Below, piece by piece: positions 9,554 through 18,195 of a DNA stretch of 35,360 bases. Each line of letters starts with the position of its first letter. Position 1 is the first letter of the stretch. Below the pieces are notes generated by a model. That model ran no database searches. It saw only the letters and a program-made list of their open reading frames with translations, and was not told the DNA's origin. The translations under genes were made by a program, and so were the position numbers. The DNA comes from Methanobacterium sp. (GTDB taxonomy: Archaea; Methanobacteriota; Methanobacteria; Methanobacteriales; Methanobacteriaceae), in assembly GCF_016217785.1 (NCBI RefSeq), contig NZ_JACRGA010000001.1, positions 1 to 35,360 on the forward strand. Direction: 5' to 3'.

Positions 9554-10005
9554 ATGCACTTGAGAACTGTTTTCGAAGAAGACAACTCCTGAAAGTTGAA
9601 CCTTCACTTATTAAGAGTGAGCGTTCTATTCAGGAATCATATAAATGGTTAAAGGAGTCTCATAAAAATATTGAGGGGAGTGCATATAGCTCAGCACAGC
9701 TTTCAACATATTTGGTATTCTTTCATGCAGCAAGGGCAGTGTTATATCGAGATGGTGTGCGCGAAAAAAGCCATTACTGTATTGGAGTATATCTTGAAGC
9801 CTACCAGAATGAAGGATTATTGGAGGAAAATTGGATAATTCTTTTTGACCGTATGAGAAACAACCGTCACGCAGGACAATACTCTTTCCAGGTTGAACCC
9901 ACTAAAGAAGAAGTAGAATCAGGGATAAAATCTGCAGTAAATTTTTTAAAAAGAATAATAGAGTTGTTACGTACAACTGAACCCTTAGCTATAGATTTAT
10001 ATTAA
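9550..10005 (+). CDS. hepT: HEPN-domain toxin of MNT/HEPN module
   Basis: 151 residues, all-helical HEPN domain. The RNase motif is present as RMRNNRH (Arg-x5-His) followed by AGQYSF near residue 105-115. HepT-type toxins are RNases silenced by AMPylation from the adjacent MNT protein. TTG at 9550 overlaps the TGA of the antitoxin, with GGTGA six bases upstream as ribosome-binding site. Its closest visible relative is the orphan HEPN at 2097-2585, which has lost the motif. Symbol by analogy. Confidence 0.85.
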   Translation: MNALENCFRRRQLLKVEPSLIKSERSIQESYKWLKESHKNIEGSAYSSAQLSTYLVFFHAARAVLYRDGVREKSHYCIGVYLEAYQNEGLLEENWIILFDRMRNNRHAGQYSFQVEPTKEEVESGIKSAVNFLKRIIELLRTTEPLAIDLY

Positions 10006-10071
10006 ATAATCATTATTATGATCTGTGCCCTCATTTTTTACTGAACTTATTTTTTTGATGTACAAATTTTG

Positions 10072-10755
10072 TTACTGAAAATCAACCGAAGGCTTTAACC
10101 TGTGCAGTTGGTCCAGAGCATTTTGATAGGCACTTTTAGTTATATTCCCATCATCAAGGGATGATTTCAGTTCAAAGGCAATGTTCTTCACGGTTATCCG
10201 GTCACCTTTGTTGCGCAGATGGGAGTAAGCCATGAGAATTATAGGGTCCTCCTGTGCCAGGTCATAAATGGTTGCAGGGGAACGTTTTTTGGATTCAATT
10301 TTAACCACCGCATCTTTCACCATTATATTAACAGTTTTAGCATCAGAATTAACCGGGGGAACTGCTTCCAGGGTGATGCTAGAGATGTGCTGGTTCACTG
10401 TTTTTCTGAATCTACTGAAATTCACAGAATAGTTATCCTGCCAGTTTAGGGGTGTTTTATTCACCCTATGGTTCAAGCTATCAATGAAGGTGTAGAACAA
10501 ACCACCATTTTCACCGTAGATGTTATCGGTTTCTGGATAATAAGGGGTAACAAATTCACAAACCCATTTTTTAAGTTTCCCGGAATCGGTTATTATAACG
10601 TAGAATTCTGCCACTTCCCTTTTTCCCATGGGACTTTTTTGAAACTCTCCAATTACAATTTCACCCCTTATTTCATCCCCTGGTTTGAGTTCATTCAGGA
10701 ATTTAGTGTGATAATTATCCATATTTTTACTGTCAGTTAAACCAAAATCCAACAT
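10072..10755 (-). CDS. Conserved hypothetical protein, possible OB-fold N-terminus
   Basis: 227 residues, soluble. Residues 23-70 (LKPGDEIRGEIVIGEFQKS, then VAEFYVIITDSGKLKKWVCEF) have the strand pattern and wording of a nucleic-acid-binding OB-like barrel, which is inference. The C-terminal 60 residues (DPIILMAYSHLRNKGDRITVKNIAFELKSSL) look like a winged-helix-like helical domain. AGGGG eight bases before the ATG supports the start. I have the impression of a Methanobacteriales-specific family but cannot name it. Monocistronic, convergent with the toxin gene. Confidence 0.7.
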   Translation of the reverse strand: MLDFGLTDSKNMDNYHTKFLNELKPGDEIRGEIVIGEFQKSPMGKREVAEFYVIITDSGKLKKWVCEFVTPYYPETDNIYGENGGLFYTFIDSLNHRVNKTPLNWQDNYSVNFSRFRKTVNQHISSITLEAVPPVNSDAKTVNIMVKDAVVKIESKKRSPATIYDLAQEDPIILMAYSHLRNKGDRITVKNIAFELKSSLDDGNITKSAYQNALDQLHRLKPSVDFQ

Positions 10756-10946
10756 TTTTTTTACCCCTGGATATTTATTTAGTTTATTTATGAATAAAAA
10801 TTTTATCTCAAATAAAATTTTGAATTATCTCTAACATAATTTTGAACAAGTGAAAGATTTTCTCTCCATCAATTGTACTGTGAATTTTTTGTATTAAATG
10901 AGTATGAACTCTGAGTATGAAGTCAATATAAAATGTTTGGGTCTGT

Positions 10947-11399
10947 CTATTTTCTAAAGTCCAAAACATCCCATGTTTTAAGTATCCTTTTTATACCGTG
11001 TTCAGTGCTCAGCACCCGGCCAAGCATGGTACCGGCGGTGAGGCTGAATACCAGGCCCAATAATGGGGTCCCATGCACCCAGTAGGACAGATAATGTGTT
11101 CTGGTGAATACAAAGGTCAGATAACACACCAGGATTATTGCACCGATCCAGTCGATCCTGCTTATTACTTGGCTGGTGTCTTCATCCCAGCTGAGGCGGT
11201 ACATGCGGCTTACCAGGGTCCCGATTCCCAGACCAATGAGTATACCACCAACGGCCCAGGCAATGCTAAAGGCGCCCTGTAAAACCTCAAATATTATCAC
11301 CACTAGCATGATAACCATTACTAAGGTGTAAATACGAAGCCGTCTGATAAGGCGCTTATCCAAATAAGGGACTACAGCTGATTTATCTTTTTTCTTCAT
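10947..11399 (-). CDS. Small integral membrane protein, four helices
   Basis: 150 residues with hydrophobic segments at about 23-43, 46-64, 84-102 and 110-128, and basic ends (KKKDK at the N-terminus). The loop RLSWDEDTSQVI between helices 2 and 3 resembles the cytoplasmic motif of DUF1453/CcdC-like membrane proteins, but I am not sure. No partner gene. The ATG at 11399 has only a weak upstream G-rich stretch. Confidence 0.65.
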   Translation of the reverse strand: MKKKDKSAVVPYLDKRLIRRLRIYTLVMVIMLVVIIFEVLQGAFSIAWAVGGILIGLGIGTLVSRMYRLSWDEDTSQVISRIDWIGAIILVCYLTFVFTRTHYLSYWVHGTPLLGLVFSLTAGTMLGRVLSTEHGIKRILKTWDVLDFRK

Positions 11400-11659
11400 C
11401 TTTTTTATCCCATATTTTAACGTTATTTAAATCCTTTAACATTATTTTAAATCCTCAGTTTCTAACATATTCTATGAATTTTAAGATTAATAAACCGAAG
11501 GACTTATACTAAAATTGTTATTTCAGGAATAGGATGGTGTGGGAATGTTGAGGGTCCGGAACTAATTATATTGATTTAAGTTAAGAATAGAAAAAGGTGG
11601 GGTATGGGGTTGAAAGTGTATTCAATCTTATTTTATATAATCCAGTTTTTTATTCACTC

Positions 11660-14380
11660 CTATTTAACATTCATGGGTCTAATTTCATCCATGGAAATGA
11701 AGTTGGCTCCAGATAATGAATCGTATTTATCCACATCACAGGTAACCACCACAACCTGCATATTGCGTGCATTTTCTTCCAGTATCTCCCGAGCATGATG
11801 CATCCGCACCGGGTCAGTGTTTACCAGAGGATCGTCCAGGACCACCAGCTGTTTTTCTCCACTGGAGAGGATACTTCCCAGTGCCAGTCGGAAAAGACAC
11901 CATACCTGTTCCTGGGTCCCGAAAGAAAGAATATCCAGTGATGCTTCCTGGCCACTGGCCTGTATAGATTCTGGCTTCATCTTTGAATCGAATTTAAGGG
12001 CATATTTAGGGCCGAATAATCTATCCATGTCCTCGGTCACCTTTGTTTCCAGGGGTTGGCTGATTTTGCAGATGGTGTTATCCCGGTAGAAATTAGTGAG
12101 GCTATATAACAGTTTAATGGCTGCAACTTCAGTTTCCAGTTCTTTTTCCTTAAATTCCAGTTGTGCTAATTTTTCGGAGAGCACACTGGAATCTGTTGAT
12201 TGGGCTATGAGCATGGAAAGCTCCCGTTCCATCCCGGCATGACTGATTTCCTGTTTGCGGATTTCATCATCCAGTCTTTTCACCCTATTATTCAAACCTT
12301 CAAAGGTTTTTAAGGGTCTTACCTCAATTTCCTCTATTTCATCCTGATAAACATTCCAGGCCCGTTCTTTTTGTTCGATTTTAACAGAAAGCTGGTTTAA
12401 TTCGTAGTCCCGTTCTTCAATGGATCTTCCATCTTCAGTTAACCTGGTTAATCTATTCTCAATCTCTTCTTTGCGCTGGTTATTACCGTGGAGTTGCGTT
12501 TTTAATTCCACAATGATATTGGTGGTGTTTTTAACAGTTTTCCTATCATTTTCCAGGATCTCACTTAACTGGTGCCGGTCCTTTTGCAACTGGTTAATCA
12601 CATCTTCGATCTGGTTAATCTTTCGAGAAAGCTCCTCTCTAACTCTTGATTTATCTTTACCTTCACATTCTGAATAAACAGATCCAGATGGGATCTTATT
12701 CCAATTTGATTTAATCCTATTTTTTAGGGTTAAAATTTCATTTGAAATGCCCTTTTCGCCCTTTTCATCCTTTTTATCCAGCTGTCCCTGGAGCCATTTA
12801 AGATCCGTTTGCAGAGATTCTTTTTGATTCATTAAACTTTTCAATTGGGATAAGTCACTGGTAGGGTAAGGATCTATCAGTTCCTGGTACTGGGTTTTGA
12901 TTTTTTCAAGGGTTTCCTTCATTCCCTGCACATCTTGGCTGCCACTTGTTACCTCAATTTCTCCTACCTGGTCAATTACTATTTTCACGGATTGATGTGC
13001 TGTCCAGGTTTGAGATTCACCTTCCAAGTTGAATTGTTCCTTATCGTGGTCCAGGACGATCTCACCAGACATTCTCTGGGGTGTGGTGGTCTTAATGTTC
13101 AAACCAATGGCTTTAAGACTGGTTTCTGCATCACGAATATCCTGAGATAGTTCTTCAATTTTACTGAATTCTTTTTCACCAGGTACTAAAATAGAATCAA
13201 ACTTTTCTTTAGTGGATTGGTAATCTTCTTTAAGGTCAGTGATCTCTTTTAACTGATTTTCCTTCCCATCTAAACTCATTTCATCCATAACTGCAGTGTG
13301 GGCTATTCCCACGATCCTCTTTTCTTCAAGGTAGCTGCTGATCTTCTCATCTAAACCTCTAACCGTGCTGGTGTTATCTTCCATCTTCTGGTTTAAGTTT
13401 GAAGATTCGGCATTTAAAGGGTCTAACTGGAGATTAATTTCATCATTGGATTTAATTATTCTGTTAATTTCATTTTTACTCTTATTAATTTCATCAACCC
13501 TTTCTTTGGATGATTGGAATTCAGTTCTTAGTTTGTTGATTTCACTTTCCAGTTTTTCCCGGTTTCGCTGATGCTCATTGGCTTCGCTAACCTTTTCATC
13601 CAGTTCATCTTTTTCTTTAAGTGCAGCTTCCAGGTTAGCTTTGTTTTTTCCAAATATTATCTGGTTATCTTCCAGGGTTCTCATCAGGGTTTCCTTTTTG
13701 TTGATATTTTCCTGGGAAGCGTTCAGATCATTTTTTAAACGGGCTATTTCATCCTTTAGGATTCCCAGCTGGCTTTTCTTTTTTAGTTCCTTCTTTTTAG
13801 GGGAGAAATTTTCCAGGAATCTGGAATTGATCTCTTTCAGGACATTTTTTTCTTCTTCGGATTCAATGGTGGCCCCTACCATTTTCTGCATGGAGGAACG
13901 GGTTTCATCGTTGAGTTCTTCCTGGATGATGGGTGTTCCCTGTACCATCCACAGTGTCTGTCCCAGACCCCAGTATTCTGGTTTGGTGTCACCCCGGGTG
14001 GGCATTTGACCACCCACCAGTTCTATGAGTTGTTTATCTGCCTTGTCCCCTTCAGCGATTCTCATCCAGGATCCCTGGTCCATTTTCTCCAGTAAACTCT
14101 TCTTTTCCTGGAATCCTTTGCTGATACGGTATTCCTGACCATTTTTGGTGAAAGTTATACTACTTCTGGGATGGAGGGATGTGCCCCATGGTTTCAGATT
14201 TTTTATCTTCTGAGAGTTACTGGTGTGCTTGGAGTAGAAGGTGGTGATGATGGAGTCAATTAGAGTGGTTTTACCACTTTCATTAGGGCCGTATAATACG
14301 TTTAAACCGTCTTTTAGCTGGATACTCACGGGTTCGGTGAATTTTTTCCAGTTTTCCAGTTGGATGGTTTGGATGTTCAT
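11660..14380 (-). CDS. Rad50/SbcC-like (YhaN-type) ATPase without zinc hook
   Basis: 906 residues. An ABC-type ATPase head split by a long coiled coil: Walker A GPNESGKTT at 31-39, signature SFGTQEQ at 819-825, Walker B LVVLDD at 845-850. The centre from about 190 to 770 is heptad-rich Lys/Glu/Leu sequence. The Rad50 zinc hook CxxC is absent; the protein has only four scattered cysteines. This, and the N-terminal IQLENWKKFTEPVSIQLKDGL, fit the YhaN/SbcC-like branch rather than canonical archaeal Rad50. Its ATG overlaps the stop of the nuclease gene (ATGA), so both are one operon and surely one complex that tethers and processes DNA ends. Confidence 0.88.
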   Translation of the reverse strand: MNIQTIQLENWKKFTEPVSIQLKDGLNVLYGPNESGKTTLIDSIITTFYSKHTSNSQKIKNLKPWGTSLHPRSSITFTKNGQEYRISKGFQEKKSLLEKMDQGSWMRIAEGDKADKQLIELVGGQMPTRGDTKPEYWGLGQTLWMVQGTPIIQEELNDETRSSMQKMVGATIESEEEKNVLKEINSRFLENFSPKKKELKKKSQLGILKDEIARLKNDLNASQENINKKETLMRTLEDNQIIFGKNKANLEAALKEKDELDEKVSEANEHQRNREKLESEINKLRTEFQSSKERVDEINKSKNEINRIIKSNDEINLQLDPLNAESSNLNQKMEDNTSTVRGLDEKISSYLEEKRIVGIAHTAVMDEMSLDGKENQLKEITDLKEDYQSTKEKFDSILVPGEKEFSKIEELSQDIRDAETSLKAIGLNIKTTTPQRMSGEIVLDHDKEQFNLEGESQTWTAHQSVKIVIDQVGEIEVTSGSQDVQGMKETLEKIKTQYQELIDPYPTSDLSQLKSLMNQKESLQTDLKWLQGQLDKKDEKGEKGISNEILTLKNRIKSNWNKIPSGSVYSECEGKDKSRVREELSRKINQIEDVINQLQKDRHQLSEILENDRKTVKNTTNIIVELKTQLHGNNQRKEEIENRLTRLTEDGRSIEERDYELNQLSVKIEQKERAWNVYQDEIEEIEVRPLKTFEGLNNRVKRLDDEIRKQEISHAGMERELSMLIAQSTDSSVLSEKLAQLEFKEKELETEVAAIKLLYSLTNFYRDNTICKISQPLETKVTEDMDRLFGPKYALKFDSKMKPESIQASGQEASLDILSFGTQEQVWCLFRLALGSILSSGEKQLVVLDDPLVNTDPVRMHHAREILEENARNMQVVVVTCDVDKYDSLSGANFISMDEIRPMNVK

Positions 14381-15723
14381 GGTGCTGCCTCCCGGATCAT
14401 CTGGTACATTAAAAGGAATGCCCGGTTAATGATTTCAGGTGACAGTCCCTCCATAACATCTTTACCCTTGAGTTCGCTGAATATTTCCCTGGTGCGTTCT
14501 GGGTTCAGATCAGAGTATTCCTGCATTTCTGGCTGGGTTTTCATCAAGGCCATCAGGGCCTCAAAGGTCTGGTTAACCACAGCCCCCTCAGGGAGGAGTG
14601 CTTTAAGCTCCAAAAGGTTGGGTTTAAGGAATAAGTCATCTTTTATAATATTCAGGTGCATGAATTTGTTCTGGAATTGGCTGGGAAAGTTTTCCAGGTA
14701 GTTTATGGTGTCCTGGTCTGTGACTCCTGTGAGGTTTAAGGATAAAACCCTGTTCTGGGGGTTGAGTGTTTGCTGGATGTTAAGATGCAAGGTCTCTGCA
14801 TCAGCCCTGCTATTAATTTCCAGTTTATGTTTTTCCCAGACAAGGGTGCCTACATCAAGTTCCTGAATAACTGGTGCAGAATGTGGGGTTTCGATCTCAA
14901 CAATGACTGCTTTTCCACTATTTTCTTCACCAAATTTAGTGGTTTCAGGTGTTCCAGGGTATATGGTGCGGTTGATACCTTCTGAGTCCTGGAAAGTACG
15001 GAAAGAATGCCATTCTCCCAAGGCTAGATAGTCCAGATCTGATATGGTAACACGATTGGGATTTATAGGGAAGTTGGGATTGTCTATATACCCTTCAATA
15101 GCCAGGTTCCCATGGGCCAGGCCAATGGATATTTCATTTCTGGCATTTTGATATTTACCGTTACTTAGAGAATCATTAATCTTAATTTCACTCTCTAAAC
15201 TCTTAATTTCAGTTTCTGAACTTTTAATTTCAGTTTCTGATCCATTAGTTTTGATCTTACTCGGAGAACCATTAACTTTAATCCAGTCAGTGGGATCCTT
15301 CTTGGATTGTTTCTGGCTGACTGGAGAGGGGTAGATGGTAACGTTATGGTGGGGTAAGGTGAAGGGTTTGGATTCTTTAAATATCGTTACATTATTTAAG
15401 GTTTCCCAAACTGGATCCCAATATAATGAGTCGAGGGTGAGAGGATCATGGTTACCGGGAATGATGTAAATGGGTACTGGGGTGTGCTGGAGTATTTCAG
15501 AAACAGTGTTTAAAAGTCTCTTATCCACATCGTTACTGTCGAAAAGGTCACCCGCCACCAATACAAAATCAACATTCTCTTCACGCGCATGATCCAATAG
15601 TGTTTTAACGCTTTTTACTCTTATATCCCTTGCTTTTTCAGCTTTTTCACCTAACCGGCTGTATTTCATTCCCAGGTGCCAGTCTGCAGTGTGTAAAAAT
15701 TTAACCAAATTCCCAACCCCCAT
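14377..15723 (-). CDS. Mre11/SbcD-like metallophosphoesterase nuclease
   Basis: 448 residues. Calcineurin-type phosphoesterase motifs are complete: DWH (14-16), GDLFD (58-62), GNHD (90-93), AHGN (203-206) and GEWH (236-239). The first gene of a two-gene operon with the Rad50-like ATPase, overlapping by 4 bp. Between GNHD and AHGN it carries a repetitive hydrophilic insert (about residues 150-190) made of SETEIK-type units encoded by 21-bp direct repeats. A TTG at 15708 would give the family-typical start (L)VKFLHTADWHLG, so the first five residues are doubtful. The neighbours do not include HerA or NurA, which accompany the housekeeping Mre11-Rad50 of archaea, so this is probably a second, accessory end-processing complex. 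Confidence 0.88.
   Translation of the reverse strand: MGVGNLVKFLHTADWHLGMKYSRLGEKAEKARDIRVKSVKTLLDHAREENVDFVLVAGDLFDSNDVDKRLLNTVSEILQHTPVPIYIIPGNHDPLTLDSLYWDPVWETLNNVTIFKESKPFTLPHHNVTIYPSPVSQKQSKKDPTDWIKVNGSPSKIKTNGSETEIKSSETEIKSLESEIKINDSLSNGKYQNARNEISIGLAHGNLAIEGYIDNPNFPINPNRVTISDLDYLALGEWHSFRTFQDSEGINRTIYPGTPETTKFGEENSGKAVIVEIETPHSAPVIQELDVGTLVWEKHKLEINSRADAETLHLNIQQTLNPQNRVLSLNLTGVTDQDTINYLENFPSQFQNKFMHLNIIKDDLFLKPNLLELKALLPEGAVVNQTFEALMALMKTQPEMQEYSDLNPERTREIFSELKGKDVMEGLSPEIINRAFLLMYQMIREAAP
15182..15244. repeat. 21-bp tandem repeat inside the Mre11-like gene
   Basis: Three successive 21-bp units begin TTAATTTCA on the plus strand (15182, 15203, 15224), the last two differing from each other at only a few positions. 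They encode repeated ETEIK/ESEIK heptads on the minus strand. The unit length is a multiple of three, so copy changes keep the frame. Confidence 0.8.
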
Positions 15724-16030
15724 TCATTTAATGATTAACTCCTTATTATCCATTGTATTTAAAATCTTACTTTATTAATATTTATGTCACTTATTAGTAT
15801 TACATAAGTTTTTCTAAAAACATGGGGAGTTCTAAACTTCACATGGGGTTCTAAAATGGGAACAAGATTTCACGAAAATAATGATTATGGGGCAGAAATT
15901 TGATGAATTAAACATTAGGGACTAAATCATTAAGGGATTAAATTTATAATTTAAAAAAATCCCATAAATAATAATTCCATTAATAATAATTAAATAGGGA
16001 GTTCTAATTACATAATCTGGATGGTTATAA
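15724..16030. other. AT-rich spacer upstream of the nuclease operon
   Basis: About 300 bp without any supported gene. It holds the promoter side of the Mre11/Rad50-like operon and a short direct repeat (ACATGGGG followed by GTTCTAAA at about 15820 and 15842). Confidence 0.4.
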
Positions 16031-16624
16031 TTAAATAATGGCTAATTCACCAGCACTGGTAACTTTAAATGCTTTAGGGTCAATCAAGCCCATTTCCCGT
16101 AGTTCACGTATGTGGTTGTAGGTCATTCCCCTGCTTATACCAATCTTGGTGGAAAGGTTCCTGACGTTGTTTTCACCACCGTACAACTCCTCCAGGATTA
16201 CCCGTTTGGTTTTGGATATTCCAAAGTTTAGTATGGGCAGATCGATGATGTTCTTATCTTCCTCGGTGATGTAGACGATTTTTTCAACCATATCATGACG
16301 GGCGTAACTCCCAAAGAGAGCCCCGAGGGCTTGTGGTTTTCGACCGCCACTGATGTTAACCACGATGTTTCTTCCATGGGCATACTCTTCTTCTATTATC
16401 TCTGCTGTGTCCCGGGCAACCATAACCACGTTGTAGATACTGGTGGGTACAGCCACTATTTCCAGGACTTTACCCACAGTTTCCTGCAGCATACGCTCTG
16501 CTTCTTTTATTTTATCCGGAGCATCCTCCTCCCTCAGGAGAATGATTTTATTAGGGGAGAACTGAGTAATGCAGGCCATTACCGGCTCCAGGGAATAAAT
16601 TGTTGATATTAAGGTGTTTTCCAT
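16031..16624 (-). CDS. CARF-winged-helix regulator (Csa3/cas_HTH-like)
   Basis: 197 residues. The first two thirds form a Rossmann-like CARF domain: ISTIYSLEPVMACITQF at the start and the ligand-site motif NISGGRKPQALGALFGSYAR near residues 90-108. The C-terminal 60 residues are a winged helix (LSTKIGISRGMTYNHIRELREMGL). This order is that of Csa3-type CRISPR-linked regulators, which sense cyclic oligoadenylate. No CRISPR repeats or cas genes lie in the window, so it may act on a distant locus or on neighbours. It is divergent from the DUF4064-like gene, and an inverted repeat lies in the shared promoter region. Confidence 0.8.
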   Translation of the reverse strand: MENTLISTIYSLEPVMACITQFSPNKIILLREEDAPDKIKEAERMLQETVGKVLEIVAVPTSIYNVVMVARDTAEIIEEEYAHGRNIVVNISGGRKPQALGALFGSYARHDMVEKIVYITEEDKNIIDLPILNFGISKTKRVILEELYGGENNVRNLSTKIGISRGMTYNHIRELREMGLIDPKAFKVTSAGELAII

Positions 16625-16793
16625 TTTACCACGGGTAGAATTGTTAAGGTTTTATATTGATTATTACATTTAATTCTCCTTTAACCTGTATATTAGTGTT
16701 TTGATGCTGAGTGAGTATTTGAATGATTGACTGACCTTTTTTATATTACGTATGTTTGGTTTACCATAATGTTGTCAGTATTTTAACTACTTT

Positions 16794-16821
16794 GTTAATG
16801 ATAAACATTAACATTTATATA
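16794..16821 (+). promoter_or_regulatory. Inverted repeat abutting a TATA box
   Basis: GTTAATG-ATAAA-CATTAAC (16794-16812) is a perfect 7-5-7 inverted repeat that runs directly into ATTTATATA (16813-16821), a strong archaeal TATA box for the gene starting at 16891. A protein on this site would block or assist TBP/TFB binding. The CARF regulator transcribed the other way is an obvious candidate. Confidence 0.55.
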
Positions 16822-16890
16822 GAATAATCATAATATGAATGATATGTGCCACTATGGGAAGGTTCAATATAAAAAAATGGAAGGATTATA

Positions 16891-17226
16891 ATGGAAAAAA
16901 ATGTCGTAAATGAAACCAAGAAAAATGAAATTCAAGGAGAAAAAACATCTAGAACCATTGAACTAGCTTTAGGTCTTGTTGGTGGTATATTTGGTTTATT
17001 TGGTGGGATTTTTGCTCTACTTTTTATCCCTGAGTTGGGATTTAGTGCCATATTAGCTTCAGTACTTGGAATTGTTGGGGCTATATATGTTACTCGAAAT
17101 GCAAAATGGGGAGGAATAATCTTAATAATAAGCTCTATATGGCTATTAATAAGCATATCTTTTTTCGGAGTGTTGGGGTTCATCTTACTCCTTATTGCAG
17201 GTTTAGTAGCTATATTTAGGAAATAA
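16891..17226 (+). CDS. DUF4064-like small membrane protein
   Basis: 111 residues. A polar N-terminus of about 22 residues is followed by glycine-rich hydrophobic helices (LALGLVGGIFGLFGGIFALL, ILASVLGIVGAIYV, IILIISSIWLLISI, GVLGFILLLIAGLVAIF). The GIFGLFGG wording and four-helix plan match the DUF4064 type. AGGA five to six bases before the ATG and the TATA box at 16813 support it. The lipoprotein gene that follows after 48 bp may be cotranscribed. Confidence 0.75.
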   Translation: MEKNVVNETKKNEIQGEKTSRTIELALGLVGGIFGLFGGIFALLFIPELGFSAILASVLGIVGAIYVTRNAKWGGIILIISSIWLLISISFFGVLGFILLLIAGLVAIFRK

Positions 17227-17274
17227 TTTTTTAGGAAATGATTTTCATCCTTGGATAAAAATAGGAGGATTGCT

Positions 17275-17682
17275 ATGAAAAAGAAGGCTTTAATATTAGT
17301 AGTTTTGGCTATACTTTCTGTTGTAGTCATAAGTGGTTGTACCAGTTCCGGAAATAAGAATTCAGTGAATGTTACTAATCTCCAGGTGTCATCTGAAGGT
17401 TACGGTATGTATTACGTAACCTGTGACATTGTACCTAAGCAGGACACCAGTTATCTAGAAATGGTACTGGTCTGGTATGATTCAAGTGGGGCAGTTATAG
17501 ACCGTAGTCCTCTAGCCTGGAATATCAACGATGCCAAAGCCGGTCAAACCATAAAGGCAAGAGGTACAGCGTCACTGTATCAGAAAGGAACTCCAGCAAA
17601 AGTACAGGTTTTGCTCTATGATTCTAGTTTCTCTGGTGGTAGTGATAAAGGAAATATATTCAACCAGACTATATCTGTCTGA
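17275..17682 (+). CDS. Lipoprotein with FxLYD-like domain
   Basis: 135 residues starting at ATG 17275, which has AGGAGG six bases upstream; the TTG at 17251 is out of place because the SD lies inside that extension. Signal peptide KKKALILVVLAILSVVVISGC with lipobox VISGC, then a short Ser/Asn linker and a beta-rich domain (VNVTNLQVSSEG ... LEMVLVWYDSSGAVI ... AKVQVLLYDS) like FxLYD domains of secreted proteins. Anchored outside the membrane; function unknown. T-rich sequence at about 17719-17741 is a likely transcription end. Confidence 0.8.
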   Translation: MKKKALILVVLAILSVVVISGCTSSGNKNSVNVTNLQVSSEGYGMYYVTCDIVPKQDTSYLEMVLVWYDSSGAVIDRSPLAWNINDAKAGQTIKARGTASLYQKGTPAKVQVLLYDSSFSGGSDKGNIFNQTISV

Positions 17683-17778
17683 TAAACACCGTAATTATAT
17701 TCTTTTGAAAAATTCCCATTATTTTTATTTTTATTTTTTTAAAGTACCTGTTAAATTAGCTTTAGAGGGGAGATGAAA

Positions 17779-18177
17779 ATGGTTAATTTTAAGATAATGG
17801 TGGTGGAGGATGAGGGTGTCATTGCCCTGGGTCTTCAAAGAAAACTGGAAGAATGGGGTTACACAGTGGAACCTATTGTTTCATCAGGGGAAAAGGCAGT
17901 TAGGGAATCATTCCGGATTAGACCTGACCTTATTATAATGGACATTGGGGTTAAAGGAAAATTAAATGGGATTGGGGCTGCCCGGAGGATCAGGAGTTTA
18001 AGGATCCCAGTGATCTATATAACTGGCCAGGATGATGAGCACATCCTGAGAGAAGCAGCTAAAACAGTTCCTTATGCACTCCTAAAAAAACCAGTTGACC
18101 ACGCGGTTTTAAAACAGAAAATCAGATCCGCAATGGAAGATCAGGAATTAAAGGCGAAAAAGGTAGGGAGAAACTAA
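17779..18177 (+). CDS. Stand-alone response-regulator receiver protein
   Basis: 132 residues, a single CheY-like receiver. The acidic pair is in VVEDE, the phosphate-accepting Asp in LIIMDIGVKG, the Thr in YITGQDDE, and the Lys in LLKKPVD. No output domain. GAGGGGAG lies directly against the ATG at 17773 but at good spacing from the ATG at 17779, which I prefer. In methanogens such single receivers usually serve PAS-histidine kinases encoded elsewhere; no kinase is in the window. It is 18 bp upstream of the ARPP-1 gene, likely the same transcript. Confidence 0.9.
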   Translation: MVNFKIMVVEDEGVIALGLQRKLEEWGYTVEPIVSSGEKAVRESFRIRPDLIIMDIGVKGKLNGIGAARRIRSLRIPVIYITGQDDEHILREAAKTVPYALLKKPVDHAVLKQKIRSAMEDQELKAKKVGRN

Positions 18178-18195
18178 AAAGAGGAGATGGTTTAA

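Noticed and set aside
13578..14009. Plus-strand open frame opposite the Rad50-like gene
   Set aside because: Antisense shadow of coiled-coil codons; Ser/Phe-rich, no ribosome-binding site.
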